Shown here: positions 9,344 to 18,468 of the stretch, one piece after another
Layout: each line of letters opens with the position of its first letter
Position numbering within the stretch: the first letter of the stretch is position 1
The notes under the pieces: model-generated
Seen by the model: only the letters and a program-made list of their open reading frames with translations
The model's database searches: none
Told to the model about the DNA's origin: nothing
Program-made: the position numbers and the translations under genes
IMG/VR virus record: IMGVR_UViG_3300044981_000338
Location: 62,001 to 126,000 of that record
Direction: 5' to 3' (one strand)
DNA length: 64,000 bases
Source: a virus

Positions 9344-9924
9344 TGGCTGAGCTGACTATGCAGCCCTCCGGCCAGGTCTGTGCGGACTGCGGCGAAAACA
9401 TCCGCTACACAGAAGAAGCGTGGCTGGTGCAGGTCGTTCAGCTGCAGAAGGTCGGCGACCAGCTTCAGTACACGCCAGTCATCGATGAAACAGACCCAGC
9501 GCGCGACTTCCTGTTCTCACCGTACTTCTTCTGCTTCAACTGCTGGGAGAACAGCTACGAAGATCTAAAGGACGAGCTGGAAGACCAGCCGCCCAACGAA
9601 GACCCCCACAGCATCGCTGAGTGCACCTGCTGCGGTAGCAGCATTCGGGCTGGTGAGTACACAGGGCTCTTCATGGTCGGAGAGTTCCACTTGTCGCGTA
9701 GGTCGCCGAACGGCGTGTCGGGAGGGACCTTCCAACCAAACGCTGCGCCTGAGGCGCTCTGCTTCTACTGCCTCTACATCCTCAACGACAACTTCATCGA
9801 GATGTGGGACGAAGTCTCGCAATTCGGTGAGTGCGCAGACTGCATCTTCGTTCGCTGCTGGAGAGGTGCTTCCTGCTCCTGCGGCTGCCATACACCTGCA
9901 CTCGAGACCACGGAGACAACCTGA
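9298..9924 (+). CDS. Multi-cysteine zinc-ribbon protein, 208 aa
   Basis: Contains several knuckle-type cysteine pairs: CADC (about residue 28), CFNC (about 79), CTCC (about 109) and CFYC (about 154), plus a C-terminal cluster CADC...CSCGC (about 178-197). The spacing suggests at least two zinc-binding modules. Such proteins often bind nucleic acid or protein partners. The function here is not known. An alternative start is the ATG at 9328 (MEPNLVAEL), preceded by AAGGG. The stop overlaps the ATG of the AAA+ gene (TGATG), indicating coupling. Confidence 0.65.
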   Translation: MDSLGEKKGAMEPNLVAELTMQPSGQVCADCGENIRYTEEAWLVQVVQLQKVGDQLQYTPVIDETDPARDFLFSPYFFCFNCWENSYEDLKDELEDQPPNEDPHSIAECTCCGSSIRAGEYTGLFMVGEFHLSRRSPNGVSGGTFQPNAAPEALCFYCLYILNDNFIEMWDEVSQFGECADCIFVRCWRGASCSCGCHTPALETTETT

Positions 9925-11108
9925 TGGCGACCAACCCTGAGAACCTGCTGACCATTGCTTTGCTCACGCCGCAAGACGACCCGCGCGACCCTGTCTGCCG
10001 ATGGGGAGGTCCAGTCCTTCTCTGGGGGCCGCCGGGCATCGGCAAGTCAGGCATCATCGAGCAGACCGGCGAAGGCCTCGACCTGTCTGTCGAGACGCTT
10101 TACCTCTCAACCCTGCAACCGGAGGACATCTCAGGCATTCCGATGCCAGACGCTAAGTTCGGTGCGAGGCGCGTGTGCGACCTGCCGCAGATCCAAGGTC
10201 TCTACGAAGCAGGTCGAGGCATTCTCTTTCTCGACGAGCTCACTACAGCGCGTCCCGCAGTCCAGGGAGCAGGTCTCGGCATCGTCTACAACCGCAAGAT
10301 CGCCGGCAAGCACCTACCTCCTGGTGTCAGGGTCGTCGGTGCTGCCAACAAGGCCGAAGACGCCGCCGGCGGCTGGAACTTGGCTGCCCCCATGGCCAAC
10401 CGCCTGCTTCACTTCGACCTAACCGCACCGTCTCCCGAGAAGTGGGCCTCCTGGTTGCTCACAGGTCCCAACGAGATGCCCATCTCCATCACCGCAGGCG
10501 AGGAGATGGTACGAGAACAATGGGGCAGCATCTGGCCCAAGTACCAGGGTCTCGGTGCAGGCTTCGTCAAGAGCAACGGTGCCAAACTCTACGCCATGCC
10601 GGCAGCGGGTCACAAGGACCGAGGGCGTGCATGGGCGTCTCCGCGCAGCTGGGTTAGTGCACTTCGTTGCATGGCCACTGCTGAAGCGCTCGACATGAAG
10701 GAGTACGCGCTCGACATGCTCACCGGCGCAGTGGGTGACGGTCCTGGAGCGGAGTGGGCAGAGTGGGTCGCGAAAGCGAACCTGCCAGACCCGAAGGACA
10801 TCCTCGAGAACGGCTGGCACCCGGATCGATCTCGGCTCGATGTCGCGTTCGCTGCCTACTCGTCGGCCATCGGATGGGCCTTGTGCAAGGTCGACAAGGC
10901 CGAACAGGAGAAGTACGCCGTCATGGCCTGGGACCTCATCGCGATGGCCATCAAGGACCGCGTGGCCGACATCGTGCTGCCCTGCGGCGCGTCGCTGATG
11001 CGCGCCGGGTACACCACCAAGAAAGGCGGTGCCATCGCCAAGGCTGCCATGGGTCCCACAGCGCACTTTGGCGAGACGAACCTCGCCAACTACGTGAGGA
11101 AGGGATGA
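9924..11108 (+). CDS. MoxR-type AAA+ ATPase
   Basis: A 394-residue ATPase with Walker A GPPGIGKS (residues 35-42), Walker B ILFLDEL (100-106) and a sensor-1 region VRVVGAANK (135-143), where the Asn follows a beta strand as in MoxR and dynein-related AAA+ proteins. Start ATG at 9924 overlaps the previous stop. It overlaps the next gene, an HExxH/VWA protein, by 4 bp. MoxR ATPases typically work with VWA-domain partners to remodel or insert cofactors into target proteins, so the pair is likely one functional unit. Its target in phage infection is unknown. Confidence 0.88.
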   Translation: MATNPENLLTIALLTPQDDPRDPVCRWGGPVLLWGPPGIGKSGIIEQTGEGLDLSVETLYLSTLQPEDISGIPMPDAKFGARRVCDLPQIQGLYEAGRGILFLDELTTARPAVQGAGLGIVYNRKIAGKHLPPGVRVVGAANKAEDAAGGWNLAAPMANRLLHFDLTAPSPEKWASWLLTGPNEMPISITAGEEMVREQWGSIWPKYQGLGAGFVKSNGAKLYAMPAAGHKDRGRAWASPRSWVSALRCMATAEALDMKEYALDMLTGAVGDGPGAEWAEWVAKANLPDPKDILENGWHPDRSRLDVAFAAYSSAIGWALCKVDKAEQEKYAVMAWDLIAMAIKDRVADIVLPCGASLMRAGYTTKKGGAIAKAAMGPTAHFGETNLANYVRKG

Positions 11109-12496
11109 CGTCGCACGAAGAGAAGATCGAACTGGCGAGGGCGTGCGCAGTCTTCGGTGCGCCCTACTTCGCAAGCGTCATCTACGGGTTCATCTACACA
11201 CCCGTGGAAGGCGCGCGAACCATGTTCTGCACACCGAGAATGATCCTCGGCTACGACCCAGAATGGGCCATGGAGGGTACGGTTGAAGAGCTGGCCGCGG
11301 ACATCGTGCACGAAGTCCACCACTTCCGACGAGAGCACTTCGTACGCGGCGCGCTCGTAGAAGACAAGAAGCTCTTCAACCTCGCCGGCGACCTCGCCAT
11401 CAACCCGGACCTGAAAGCGGGGGGGTGGAAGCTCGCTACTACAAAACGACCCGCTGTCTTTCCGGAACACTACGGTTTGCCTCCAGGGCTGACAACCGAG
11501 CAGTACTACGAGCTGCTCTTGCAGCAGAAGCACAAGACGGGTCAGCGTCCGAAGCCGAAGAACGCGCAACCAAAGGACGGCAAAGGTCCACCGCAGCCGA
11601 ACGCGGGAGGAGGCGAGGAACAAGACGAGTCCGAAGAAGCGCAGGAGGGCATCTGTCAGGGCAGCTGCGGAGGCATTGCAGGCAACCCCAGTAGTTCTGG
11701 ACTCGAGGCGAAGCTCGATGCACAGAAGAACGTCGGCCGAAGCGAAGCCGAGATCAAGGGCATCGAAAAGAAGCTGGCGAATGACATCAAGGAGTTCGCG
11801 GCCAAGAACGGCCGCGGCTCCGTTCCCAGCTCCCTTCTCGACTGGGCCACCACCTTCGAGACGGAGTCTTACGTCCGCTGGCAAGACGAGCTTGCGCAGG
11901 TCCTTCGCGACAACACGGGGCGCATCCAGTCCGGCGGCGATGACTTCTCGCTGCAGAGGCCTGCGAAGCGGTCCATCATGCGAGGTATGCCGCGGCCAGG
12001 TCTTGTAGAACACCTGCCGGAGGTGGCCATCCTTCGCGACAGCTCCGGGTCGATGCTCTCCAAACAGCTAACGGATGCCTGCCGTGAGGCGTACTACGTC
12101 ATGGAAGCACTCGGCATCGACGAGGTCTGGTTCGCCGATGCTGACACGGCCATCTCCGTTCCTTGGAAGCGTGTAGGCGCGCAGTTCTTCAAGGAGCTGA
12201 CGGAAGTGTATGGGCGCGGCGGCACCGACTTCCGCCAACCCATAGAGAGCGCGCTCGCACTCAACCCACACCCGGACATCATCGTGTACACCACTGATGG
12301 AGATGGTTCGGTCGCGCGCATGCCGCCCCCTGACGCCGCTGTCATCTGGTGCATCGTACCAAGCCACTACAACAAGGCACCCGCACGCTGGGGCCACACA
12401 GTTATCATCAGCGACGACCCGAAGAAGAGGAACGCGCCCATCCAGTACGCCGGCGAAATAGAGGAGACAGAGGAGGACGAGGAGGATGACGACTAG
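11105..12496 (+). CDS. HExxH metallopeptidase-like plus VWA domain protein (DUF2201-like)
   Basis: A 463-residue protein with two recognisable parts. The N-terminal part has a zinc-peptidase motif HEVHH (residues 69-73) followed by further His and Arg. A charged, low-complexity linker (about 140-185, with CQGSC) follows. The C-terminal VWA domain has a complete metal-ion-dependent adhesion site: DSSGS (312-316), GGTDF (372-376) and TTDGDG (396-401). This matches the known pairing of putative metallopeptidase and VWA-like domains that co-occur with MoxR ATPases. The start ATG overlaps the ATPase stop (ATGA) and has a GGAAGG site. The tail is very acidic (EETEEDEEDDD). A protein-remodelling or protease-like role with the ATPase is inferred. 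Confidence 0.82.
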   Translation: MTSHEEKIELARACAVFGAPYFASVIYGFIYTPVEGARTMFCTPRMILGYDPEWAMEGTVEELAADIVHEVHHFRREHFVRGALVEDKKLFNLAGDLAINPDLKAGGWKLATTKRPAVFPEHYGLPPGLTTEQYYELLLQQKHKTGQRPKPKNAQPKDGKGPPQPNAGGGEEQDESEEAQEGICQGSCGGIAGNPSSSGLEAKLDAQKNVGRSEAEIKGIEKKLANDIKEFAAKNGRGSVPSSLLDWATTFETESYVRWQDELAQVLRDNTGRIQSGGDDFSLQRPAKRSIMRGMPRPGLVEHLPEVAILRDSSGSMLSKQLTDACREAYYVMEALGIDEVWFADADTAISVPWKRVGAQFFKELTEVYGRGGTDFRQPIESALALNPHPDIIVYTTDGDGSVARMPPPDAAVIWCIVPSHYNKAPARWGHTVIISDDPKKRNAPIQYAGEIEETEEDEEDDD

Positions 12497-12722
12497 CGGA
12501 GACGGCCCCGCTCAACCGAAATTCACCGAGGGTCAACTGCTCGTGGTCGGGCGACTGCTTGTAGGGGGACAGAAAGAGAAGGTACTCGAGTACCTCTACA
12601 AGCACTACGGCATCCTGATCACGTGCGAGATTCACGACAGCGCTACAATCGAGGTTCCGACGTCAGTCACGGCCACGGACGCAAGCGTCATCGTGACGGA
12701 GCTGCAGGCTCTGTTCGGATAG
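12486..12722 (+). CDS. Hypothetical protein, 78 aa
   Basis: Overlaps the VWA gene by 11 bp, with ribosome binding site GAGGAGG just before ATG 12486. The product (MTTSGDGPAQPKFTEGQ...) looks like a small alpha/beta protein with alternating hydrophobic segments (LLVVGRLLVGG, ILITCEIHDSATIEV). It is the last gene of its block, followed directly by a hairpin terminator. No family recognised. Confidence 0.6.
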   Translation: MTTSGDGPAQPKFTEGQLLVVGRLLVGGQKEKVLEYLYKHYGILITCEIHDSATIEVPTSVTATDASVIVTELQALFG

Positions 12723-12760
12723 AAAGAAGTAGCCGGCCCGAAAGGGCTGGCCTTCTTTCT
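12721..12760. terminator. Bidirectional hairpin terminator between converging genes
   Basis: GCCGGCCC (12732-12739), a GAAA loop and GGGCTGGC (12744-12751) form an 8-bp stem with one G-U pair. It is extended outside a 2-nt bulge by AGAAAGAAG (12721-12729) pairing with CTTCTTTCT (12752-12760). It lies between the plus-strand gene ending at 12722 and the minus-strand frame ending at 12773. Confidence 0.8.
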
Positions 12761-12772
12761 AGCTTCTGCTTG

Positions 12773-13036
12773 CTAAGCGACCTGCTGCTTTCGCACCTCG
12801 CCATGCGCCAGGCAGCTCGCAGCAACTGTGCGAGCGCGCGCAGCCAAAGCAGGCTCGCCACACCTGCGTGCCTGTCGCAGTTGAACAACAGCCAGGGCAC
12901 CAATAGTCGTGCGATCAGCAGCGCATACAGCAGTGGCTTCTGCGTGCTCGAGGCTGCTTATGCTCTGACGTAACACTTCTCGAAGGTTGGGCATGAAGCT
13001 GCCCAAGAGCACGAGACGTGCCCATGCAAGAATCAA
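12773..13036 (-). CDS. Probable small gene after the portal, 87 aa
   Basis: A minus-strand frame that starts with TTG overlapping the portal stop by 4 bp (TTGA) and ends just 12 bp before the bidirectional terminator. Both facts suggest a coupled last gene. The product is helical and Ala/Arg rich (for example LREVLRQSISSLEHAEATAV) with several cysteines. An internal ATG (MPNLREVL) is an alternative start. No family recognised, and it could still be a chance frame. Confidence 0.42.
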   Translation of the reverse strand: MILAWARLVLLGSFMPNLREVLRQSISSLEHAEATAVCAADRTTIGALAVVQLRQARRCGEPALAARARTVAASCLAHGEVRKQQVA

Positions 13037-15099
13037 CCACCAGCGCGGCGCGCGGGCAGCTGTTCTGGCTGAGGGCGCATATCGACGGCGTTGGCGGTGC
13101 TCTTGCCACCAGCCTGCGTTGCAGGAGCTGCGCCCATCGCGGTCAGCATCTGCTCGACGAGGTCGGCAAGGTCGGGACTCTGAAGGCGCAGGTTCTGCAG
13201 GGCGATGGTCTTCTGCTTGTCCGGCATCTGCGCAATCATGTGCGCCTGCGCCTGGGCGAACGACGGGAGGTCGACGTTCAGGCCACTCGAGGGCGTCATC
13301 TTCTGGTTGCCCTTCAGCTGACTCGCGACGTTCGACAGGAAGTCCTGCGGGCCGTTGCTGTTCGCAGGTTGCCCTGCTGGAAGTTGCGGTGCGGGCTGCG
13401 CGGTTTCTAGCTGTTGCTGCTCATCAGGTACCACACCTGCGGCTGCCATCTCACCGCCAGGTACTCCTCCGCCTGCTGCGTCGGGTCCACCGGGTTCGCC
13501 TGGCGCGTTCGGCGCACCCTGCGCTGCCATCATCGCTTCCTGGGCCTTGGCCTGGAACTTCATCATGACGAGCTGCGCTTCGCCCTGGATCTCGGCTATC
13601 GCGAGCTGCTGCTTCTTGGTCGCCTCGAGACGCGCATCGGTCTCGCGGATCATGATCTGGTTCTCCTCATCCTGCGAGAGGTCGCTATCGGCGAGGAGCG
13701 TCGTGTCCGAGACCTTGTTCGACTGGTTCAACTGGAAGAGGTAGGCCTTACGCTGCAGGTCGTCGGCCATCTTGAACGGCTTGAAGCGGATCTGCGCCTC
13801 AGGCCACCCGAGATATGCAGCCACCTGCTTCATCACGAACTTGGCCAGCGCCTTGTGTCTCAGGATGTACCCGAGGAACATGTTCTCCATCATGCGCATG
13901 GAGACGTTGGTGCCCGCGTAGCTCATGCCGCCAAGCAGAAACTCGCGTGGCACGCCCATGCCTGTCATGATCTGCTCGGACCATGCCTGAATTTCGGCCG
14001 TGAGGAGAAGCGCGCGCCCATCCCCACCAATGGTCTGGTTGCCCATCGGAAGCGGCAGAATGGGGATATAGTTGTTGTCGTAGCGCCAGCGCGCAATCTC
14101 GGCGGCGATCTGATCACGCCAGTCGACGAGGTTGATGGTCGTGTACGGATCCGAGCTCCCGCTGCCTGCCTGCGGGAAGAGCACCCGAAGGGGCACGATG
14201 TGCTCTAGCAGGATGGCCTCCTGCGCCTTCTTCATCACTTGCAGGTAGAACGTGTCCTTGAGCACTGGCAAAAGGAGCGGCGTTCCCCATCCGCGGTCCT
14301 GCGTCGCCAGCGTCGGCCGGCGCATGTGGAAGAAGTTGTCCTTCGAGAAGATGACGCCCTTCTGCTCCTGCATGGCCTGGATGAAGACCTGCGGTACGCC
14401 CTCGACCACGTCCTTGCGCCCGATGACGATGTCATTCCGTACAGTCGAGGGGATGGTGTAGAAGTACGTGTACTCTCCCGAGATGTCGTTGTACGTGATC
14501 TCGATGTCCTCCGGGTTCCACCGGATGGTTTTGATGCCGCTCGCGTTCTTGTAGTAGAAGTCCTTCGCGAGCGCGTCGCCGACGTACCGGCACTTCGGGC
14601 ACGTCATGCGGAACTGGAAGCTCGTGAAGATCCAGTTGGCTCGGATCTTCGCGGCTTCGTCGCGGAAGTCGCAGTTCTTGCAGTAGAGGTACTTCTTGAA
14701 CGGGAAGCCGAGGCTCACACACCCGTTGCCGTACGCGTGGTAGTCGAGACCGCACTCTATCTGAAACGCCCGGTAGCGAAGGTGGTCCTGGAAGTACTCC
14801 GTCCACCGTTTCTTCACCTCAGGGCTCTCGTGGTCGATGATGATGTCGGTGACGGGATACTCCGAGAGCTTGAAGACCGTCGCGTTGATGAGCGGGTTGG
14901 TGAGAAAGTAGTACCGGCACCACTTGAACAGTTGCTTGACCGTGACGGGCAGGTACGTGTGTGCAACGTCGAAGAAAGGGCTCGGGTAGTTGACCCCTTG
15001 CACCGGTGAGCCCTGAATGCGTCCTCGCGTTGCGGCGAACCGCAGACCGCTCGCCGGCCCGGTCGCAACACCCATTCCGCCGCCGCCGATGAAACTCAT
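13033..15099 (-). CDS. Portal protein with inserted zinc knuckle
   Basis: A 688-residue protein with the features of large phage portals: a conserved aromatic, mixed alpha/beta N-terminal half (YFLTNPLINATVFKLSEYP, DYHAYGNGCVSLGFPF), a MGVPREFLLGGMSYAGTN segment (about residues 390-408) typical of the portal core, and a long C-terminal helical stretch rich in Glu, Lys and Gln (about 470-530) followed by a Pro/Gly/Gln-rich tail. Unusually, the N-terminal half carries CKNC (140-143) and CPKC (167-170), a likely zinc site. The dodecameric portal is the DNA channel at the head vertex. The start overlaps the stop of the upstream gene (TGATG). Assignment is by pattern, without a search. Confidence 0.72.
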   Translation of the reverse strand: MSFIGGGGMGVATGPASGLRFAATRGRIQGSPVQGVNYPSPFFDVAHTYLPVTVKQLFKWCRYYFLTNPLINATVFKLSEYPVTDIIIDHESPEVKKRWTEYFQDHLRYRAFQIECGLDYHAYGNGCVSLGFPFKKYLYCKNCDFRDEAAKIRANWIFTSFQFRMTCPKCRYVGDALAKDFYYKNASGIKTIRWNPEDIEITYNDISGEYTYFYTIPSTVRNDIVIGRKDVVEGVPQVFIQAMQEQKGVIFSKDNFFHMRRPTLATQDRGWGTPLLLPVLKDTFYLQVMKKAQEAILLEHIVPLRVLFPQAGSGSSDPYTTINLVDWRDQIAAEIARWRYDNNYIPILPLPMGNQTIGGDGRALLLTAEIQAWSEQIMTGMGVPREFLLGGMSYAGTNVSMRMMENMFLGYILRHKALAKFVMKQVAAYLGWPEAQIRFKPFKMADDLQRKAYLFQLNQSNKVSDTTLLADSDLSQDEENQIMIRETDARLEATKKQQLAIAEIQGEAQLVMMKFQAKAQEAMMAAQGAPNAPGEPGGPDAAGGGVPGGEMAAAGVVPDEQQQLETAQPAPQLPAGQPANSNGPQDFLSNVASQLKGNQKMTPSSGLNVDLPSFAQAQAHMIAQMPDKQKTIALQNLRLQSPDLADLVEQMLTAMGAAPATQAGGKSTANAVDMRPQPEQLPARRAGG

Positions 15100-16121
15100 C
15101 AGATGCCGATCTCCGGCGCCTGGCCGGCTGCGTTCGGGCTCATGACACGCTCACTGGGCGTGTGCTGCCCTTCCGAAGGCTCGAGGGTGCGCGGTGTCAT
15201 GCCTGGCGTCGAGAGGTGCGAGCGAAGCTTGTCCACACCGCGTCCCACGAGTTTCCCTGCCTTGCCGAGTACACCACCCACAATCCCCTGACCTACTACG
15301 GGCATCGCACCACCAGCAATGCCGCCGACCGCGCGCCCCACTTCTTCCCCTACACGCTCCCCCCTCCCACGTCCCTGGGCATCGACCTCCTGAGGACCAA
15401 GAAGCGCCTTGCCTGCAGCAACCGTGGGAGCGCCGATCATCAGGGCGGAGACTGCTGCGGGTGCATTGGAGATCTGCTCTCTGGCACCTGCCGCCAACAC
15501 CTTTCCGGCGCCGTGCTCCTTCACCGACTTCACGTAGCCGGGGATGCTCGTGAGGTTCATGCCAGAACCGACGCCTGTCGCAGCTTCCGAGGCACGCAGG
15601 CCCTTCGAGGCCTTCGCCACCGCACGCTCGTTCCCACCTGCCAGCGCGCCCTGCAAGTGCTCGCGAGCATCCCACGCACCACCGCGGATACCCTCCAGCT
15701 CCTTGGGTGACAACATCCCAGTCAAGGAGTGAACCTGCCGCTGACCAAAGCGCGCACCGGCGCCGACGGGGCCCCCCATGTTCGTCAGATTCCCTGCAGC
15801 CGACGGACGAACGAAGCCGCTGGCCAGTGCGCCGGCGCCACCTCCAAGAAGCGCCCCTTTCCCCGCACCACGGAGGGCTCCTCCGAGGCCTCCAAGCACC
15901 GTGCCGCCTACATCAGCGCCCTGCTCTTTTGCTTCACGGGCACCGTGCAGAGCTCCCAGACCCGCGCCACCGAGAGCTCCAAGAGTCAACCCGGCACCCC
16001 CCAGCGCCCCGAGGCTCTTCAGGCGAGGCGCGGCCCGTTCAACGAGCGCGTCGAAGCCGGCGGCTTCCTTTCGAAGGCCTTCACGAAACGACTGGAGTAC
16101 GGGCTCGTCAATGAGAGGCAT
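15099..16121 (-). CDS. Glycine-zipper-rich virion protein, unknown
   Basis: A 340-residue protein from the ATG at 16121 (MPLIDEPVLQSFREGL). It holds repeated GxxxG/GGAG patterns (LGALGGAGLTLGALGGAGLG, about residues 35-55, and GGLGGALRGAGKGALLGGGAG, about 70-95), and more near the C-terminus (VGGIAGGAMPVVGQGIVGG). Such glycine zippers occur in phage internal or ejection proteins that insert in membranes. It sits between the portal and an unknown head gene, so a capsid-internal role is plausible but unproven. It overlaps both neighbours (14 bp upstream, 1 bp downstream). Confidence 0.6.
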   Translation of the reverse strand: MPLIDEPVLQSFREGLRKEAAGFDALVERAAPRLKSLGALGGAGLTLGALGGAGLGALHGAREAKEQGADVGGTVLGGLGGALRGAGKGALLGGGAGALASGFVRPSAAGNLTNMGGPVGAGARFGQRQVHSLTGMLSPKELEGIRGGAWDAREHLQGALAGGNERAVAKASKGLRASEAATGVGSGMNLTSIPGYVKSVKEHGAGKVLAAGAREQISNAPAAVSALMIGAPTVAAGKALLGPQEVDAQGRGRGERVGEEVGRAVGGIAGGAMPVVGQGIVGGVLGKAGKLVGRGVDKLRSHLSTPGMTPRTLEPSEGQHTPSERVMSPNAAGQAPEIGI

Positions 16122-16908
16122 GGAGCTGGAGCTGGCTGTGCAAACGCGCGCGGCTCTCCTCGAGGTACTCGGTTGCAGATAGAAGACGACGTAGCTGCTC
16201 GTCGACGGGAGTCTCCCCTGAAGGAGGTCGACCGCTCGAGCGAACGTCAGGCCACCGTAGAAGAAGGGCGGGACGGTCGATCTCCTCAGGCGTCTCGAGG
16301 GCGACGGCATCGAGGGGTGGCAGAGGCAGGAAGATGCCGTCGTGCTGGTAGACCGCCTGGAAGTAGGCCTTCATCTCGCTCGACCATTCGACATCCGAGC
16401 GAATGCGCGCCGCCACGTCGGCAGCAACCAAGCACTGCGCTACAGAAGGCACGGGCATTGTGGTGAAGTCGGGGAACTCGCCGTTGAAGGGCAGCATGCA
16501 AGCAACGAACACCTCCCAGCGCTGCCAGAACGAGTCGACCAGATGCAACGCCTTGCAGGCCTGCAGCTTAGCGATGGTGAGCTCGCTCACCGATGCCGTC
16601 CGGAAGTCGTCCGGGATGCTGAGTCGCCAAGTGTCGGCCTCCCACCCGAGCCACTCCGGCCCGTAATGGCGAAGCATCAAGAGATCGAGCACGATGGGGT
16701 GCGCGTCGGGATGGCGCCAGAGGTTCTCTGCCGTCACGTGCGACGGCGGCGTCGGTGCAGTAAGGGTGGTCTGCGGCTTGTCCTTGCTCGCGCCCTCGAC
16801 CACCTCCTGTGAGTCAGCGTCGAGCGACGGAAGAGGACGCGCGTCGGGCCTGAGGCCGACTGACTTCAGCGCCTCGAGGAACGCCTGCTCGTGGTCCGGT
16901 CCCGGCAT
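16108..16908 (-). CDS. Hypothetical head-region protein, 266 aa
   Basis: Begins MPGPDHEQAFLEALKSVGL. The centre is rich in Trp, Leu and acidic residues (LMLRHYGPEWLGWEADTWRL, about residues 77-96; SFWQRWEVFVACMLPFNGEFPDF, about 125-147). The C-terminus is Arg-rich and probably helical. No domain recognised. Position two genes upstream of the portal in the same minus-strand operon suggests a head-assembly or connector role. The stop overlaps the next gene start by 14 bp. Confidence 0.6.
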   Translation of the reverse strand: MPGPDHEQAFLEALKSVGLRPDARPLPSLDADSQEVVEGASKDKPQTTLTAPTPPSHVTAENLWRHPDAHPIVLDLLMLRHYGPEWLGWEADTWRLSIPDDFRTASVSELTIAKLQACKALHLVDSFWQRWEVFVACMLPFNGEFPDFTTMPVPSVAQCLVAADVAARIRSDVEWSSEMKAYFQAVYQHDGIFLPLPPLDAVALETPEEIDRPALLLRWPDVRSSGRPPSGETPVDEQLRRLLSATEYLEESRARLHSQLQLHASH

Positions 16909-16917
16909 GCCGGACTC

Positions 16918-18405
16918 CTAGTAGTAAGTGCGCTCGACGCCAGGCTGCGTGCTGTTGGCCATCCGCATCATCATCTTCTTCTGCGCGAGCGGCATGCTCT
17001 TGAAGACGCCGACGGGGTTGGCCAGGAACTTCTCCTGGAAGGCGAGACCGAAGGTGGTCTTGACGCTCGCGGCGCCGACCCGCGCCAGCCGGTGCAGGTC
17101 CTCTGCCGTGACCATCTCGTTGCCGACCACTTCGCTGAAGTCGGGTTCCTCGGCGACTTTCTCGAAGCCGTAGATGGAGTAGAAGGGGTCCGGGATGGTG
17201 CGGTCGTAGTGGTGGTCGAGGCCCGCGACCTTGTCGAACTCGGCGAGCAGCTCGACGACCTGGTGAGGTTCGAACGCTTGCGCCGTCTCGGCGCTCGCCT
17301 CCTTCCACATCCTAATGCGTGCCACCTTCTCGACCTCGCCAAGCAAGGCCAGAGCCTCTTCGTTACCGTCCACCTCGAGCCGGCGCGCGTCGAACGCCGC
17401 CTTGATCTCAGCTTCGGGCGCGAACGAGTCGGCGCCGTACTTGCGCGCGAGGTCACTCACCGGAACGGAGATGACCGCGGCGCGCTTGACGAGATTCGCG
17501 GCGTACTCACGACGCATCGGCGGCGCCATGTGCCTGGAGTATTCGTCAAAGTAAGAGCTTGCCGCCTTCACCTGGGCATAGTTGTCGAGCGGGTACTTCT
17601 GCTCCGCGGGCAGCGCAAAGAGGGAAGCCTTCTTCTCATGGATGACCCGAGGCGGCTCCTTGTTCGAGACGTCGACTGTCGGGTTCATGTGCTTGGCTTG
17701 CGGGTGGCTGGCAGGCTGCTCGTGGGTCGGCGGGCGCACCACATCAGGAGGCACTTCCTTATCCCCCTTCGAAGCGCCAACGAGGCGACCAATAGCCGCG
17801 GTCTTGTTCACCACAGTCTTGGACGTGGAGGGCTTGGTGATCGAGGCCGTTGACTGGTTCGGCATGAGGTCGGTGCCGCTCACCTCGGCGGATTTGCCGA
17901 GGTACTGGTTGGTCATCGACGGAGTCACGACGCCCACGCCGGCATTCGAGAGGTCTCGGTGCGCTGCGAGGTTCTCCTTGATGGCCTGGTGCGTCCCCTT
18001 GGCGATGGGGATGGCAGAGAGGGCCGTCATGGCACCCTGCATTCCGATGGCCACCTTCTCGAGAGGCTCAGGGACGACGAGGTCGTACCAGCCACAAGCC
18101 ACCTTGAGGTTCTCGGCGGTCTGCTGCTGAGCCTCGAGGGGCAACTTGTGCGCATTCTTCAGGAAGTACTGCACCGCGAGGATGGTGTTGCCTTTGTCGA
18201 CGCACGCGTACTTACGGAGCTTCTCGCCGTTGTTGACGAGCACGAGGGCGAAGTCGTCGTCAGGTAGCTTCACGCGGTCATCGGGAGAGATGGCCTGCGC
18301 GGTCTTCACCGACTCCGGAACGCCGGAGAAGTCCGGGTAGATCTCGCGAAGCACATGCCCGCCAAAGTCGTCGTAGACGTCGAGAACCAGGCCACTGGTG
18401 CGCAT
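16918..18405 (-). CDS. Virion structural protein, unknown, 495 aa
   Basis: Starts MRTSGLVLDVYDDFGGHVLRE. A GTG five codons upstream (18420) is an alternative. The N-terminal 130 residues look globular (DDDFALVLVNNGEKLRKYACVDKGNT). A Pro/Thr/Lys-rich flexible linker (about 190-260) follows, then a helical C-terminal half ending in basic helices (MPLAQKKMMMRMANS). It is the first gene of the portal operon, divergent from the plus-strand gene at 18515. It may be a scaffold, core or internal head protein. That is inference from location. Confidence 0.6.
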   Translation of the reverse strand: MRTSGLVLDVYDDFGGHVLREIYPDFSGVPESVKTAQAISPDDRVKLPDDDFALVLVNNGEKLRKYACVDKGNTILAVQYFLKNAHKLPLEAQQQTAENLKVACGWYDLVVPEPLEKVAIGMQGAMTALSAIPIAKGTHQAIKENLAAHRDLSNAGVGVVTPSMTNQYLGKSAEVSGTDLMPNQSTASITKPSTSKTVVNKTAAIGRLVGASKGDKEVPPDVVRPPTHEQPASHPQAKHMNPTVDVSNKEPPRVIHEKKASLFALPAEQKYPLDNYAQVKAASSYFDEYSRHMAPPMRREYAANLVKRAAVISVPVSDLARKYGADSFAPEAEIKAAFDARRLEVDGNEEALALLGEVEKVARIRMWKEASAETAQAFEPHQVVELLAEFDKVAGLDHHYDRTIPDPFYSIYGFEKVAEEPDFSEVVGNEMVTAEDLHRLARVGAASVKTTFGLAFQEKFLANPVGVFKSMPLAQKKMMMRMANSTQPGVERTYY

Positions 18406-18468
18406 GCCGACATAGTACACCGCTCAGCTTGCGACCCGCTACCCCAGAACAATCACAACGCGAAGGGC

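Noticed and set aside
12773-13036. A promoter at 12957-12965 (minus-strand GAGCATAAGC)
   Set aside because: It lies inside a probable coding frame, is not followed by a gene start at the usual distance, and differs at the leading bases from the intergenic elements.
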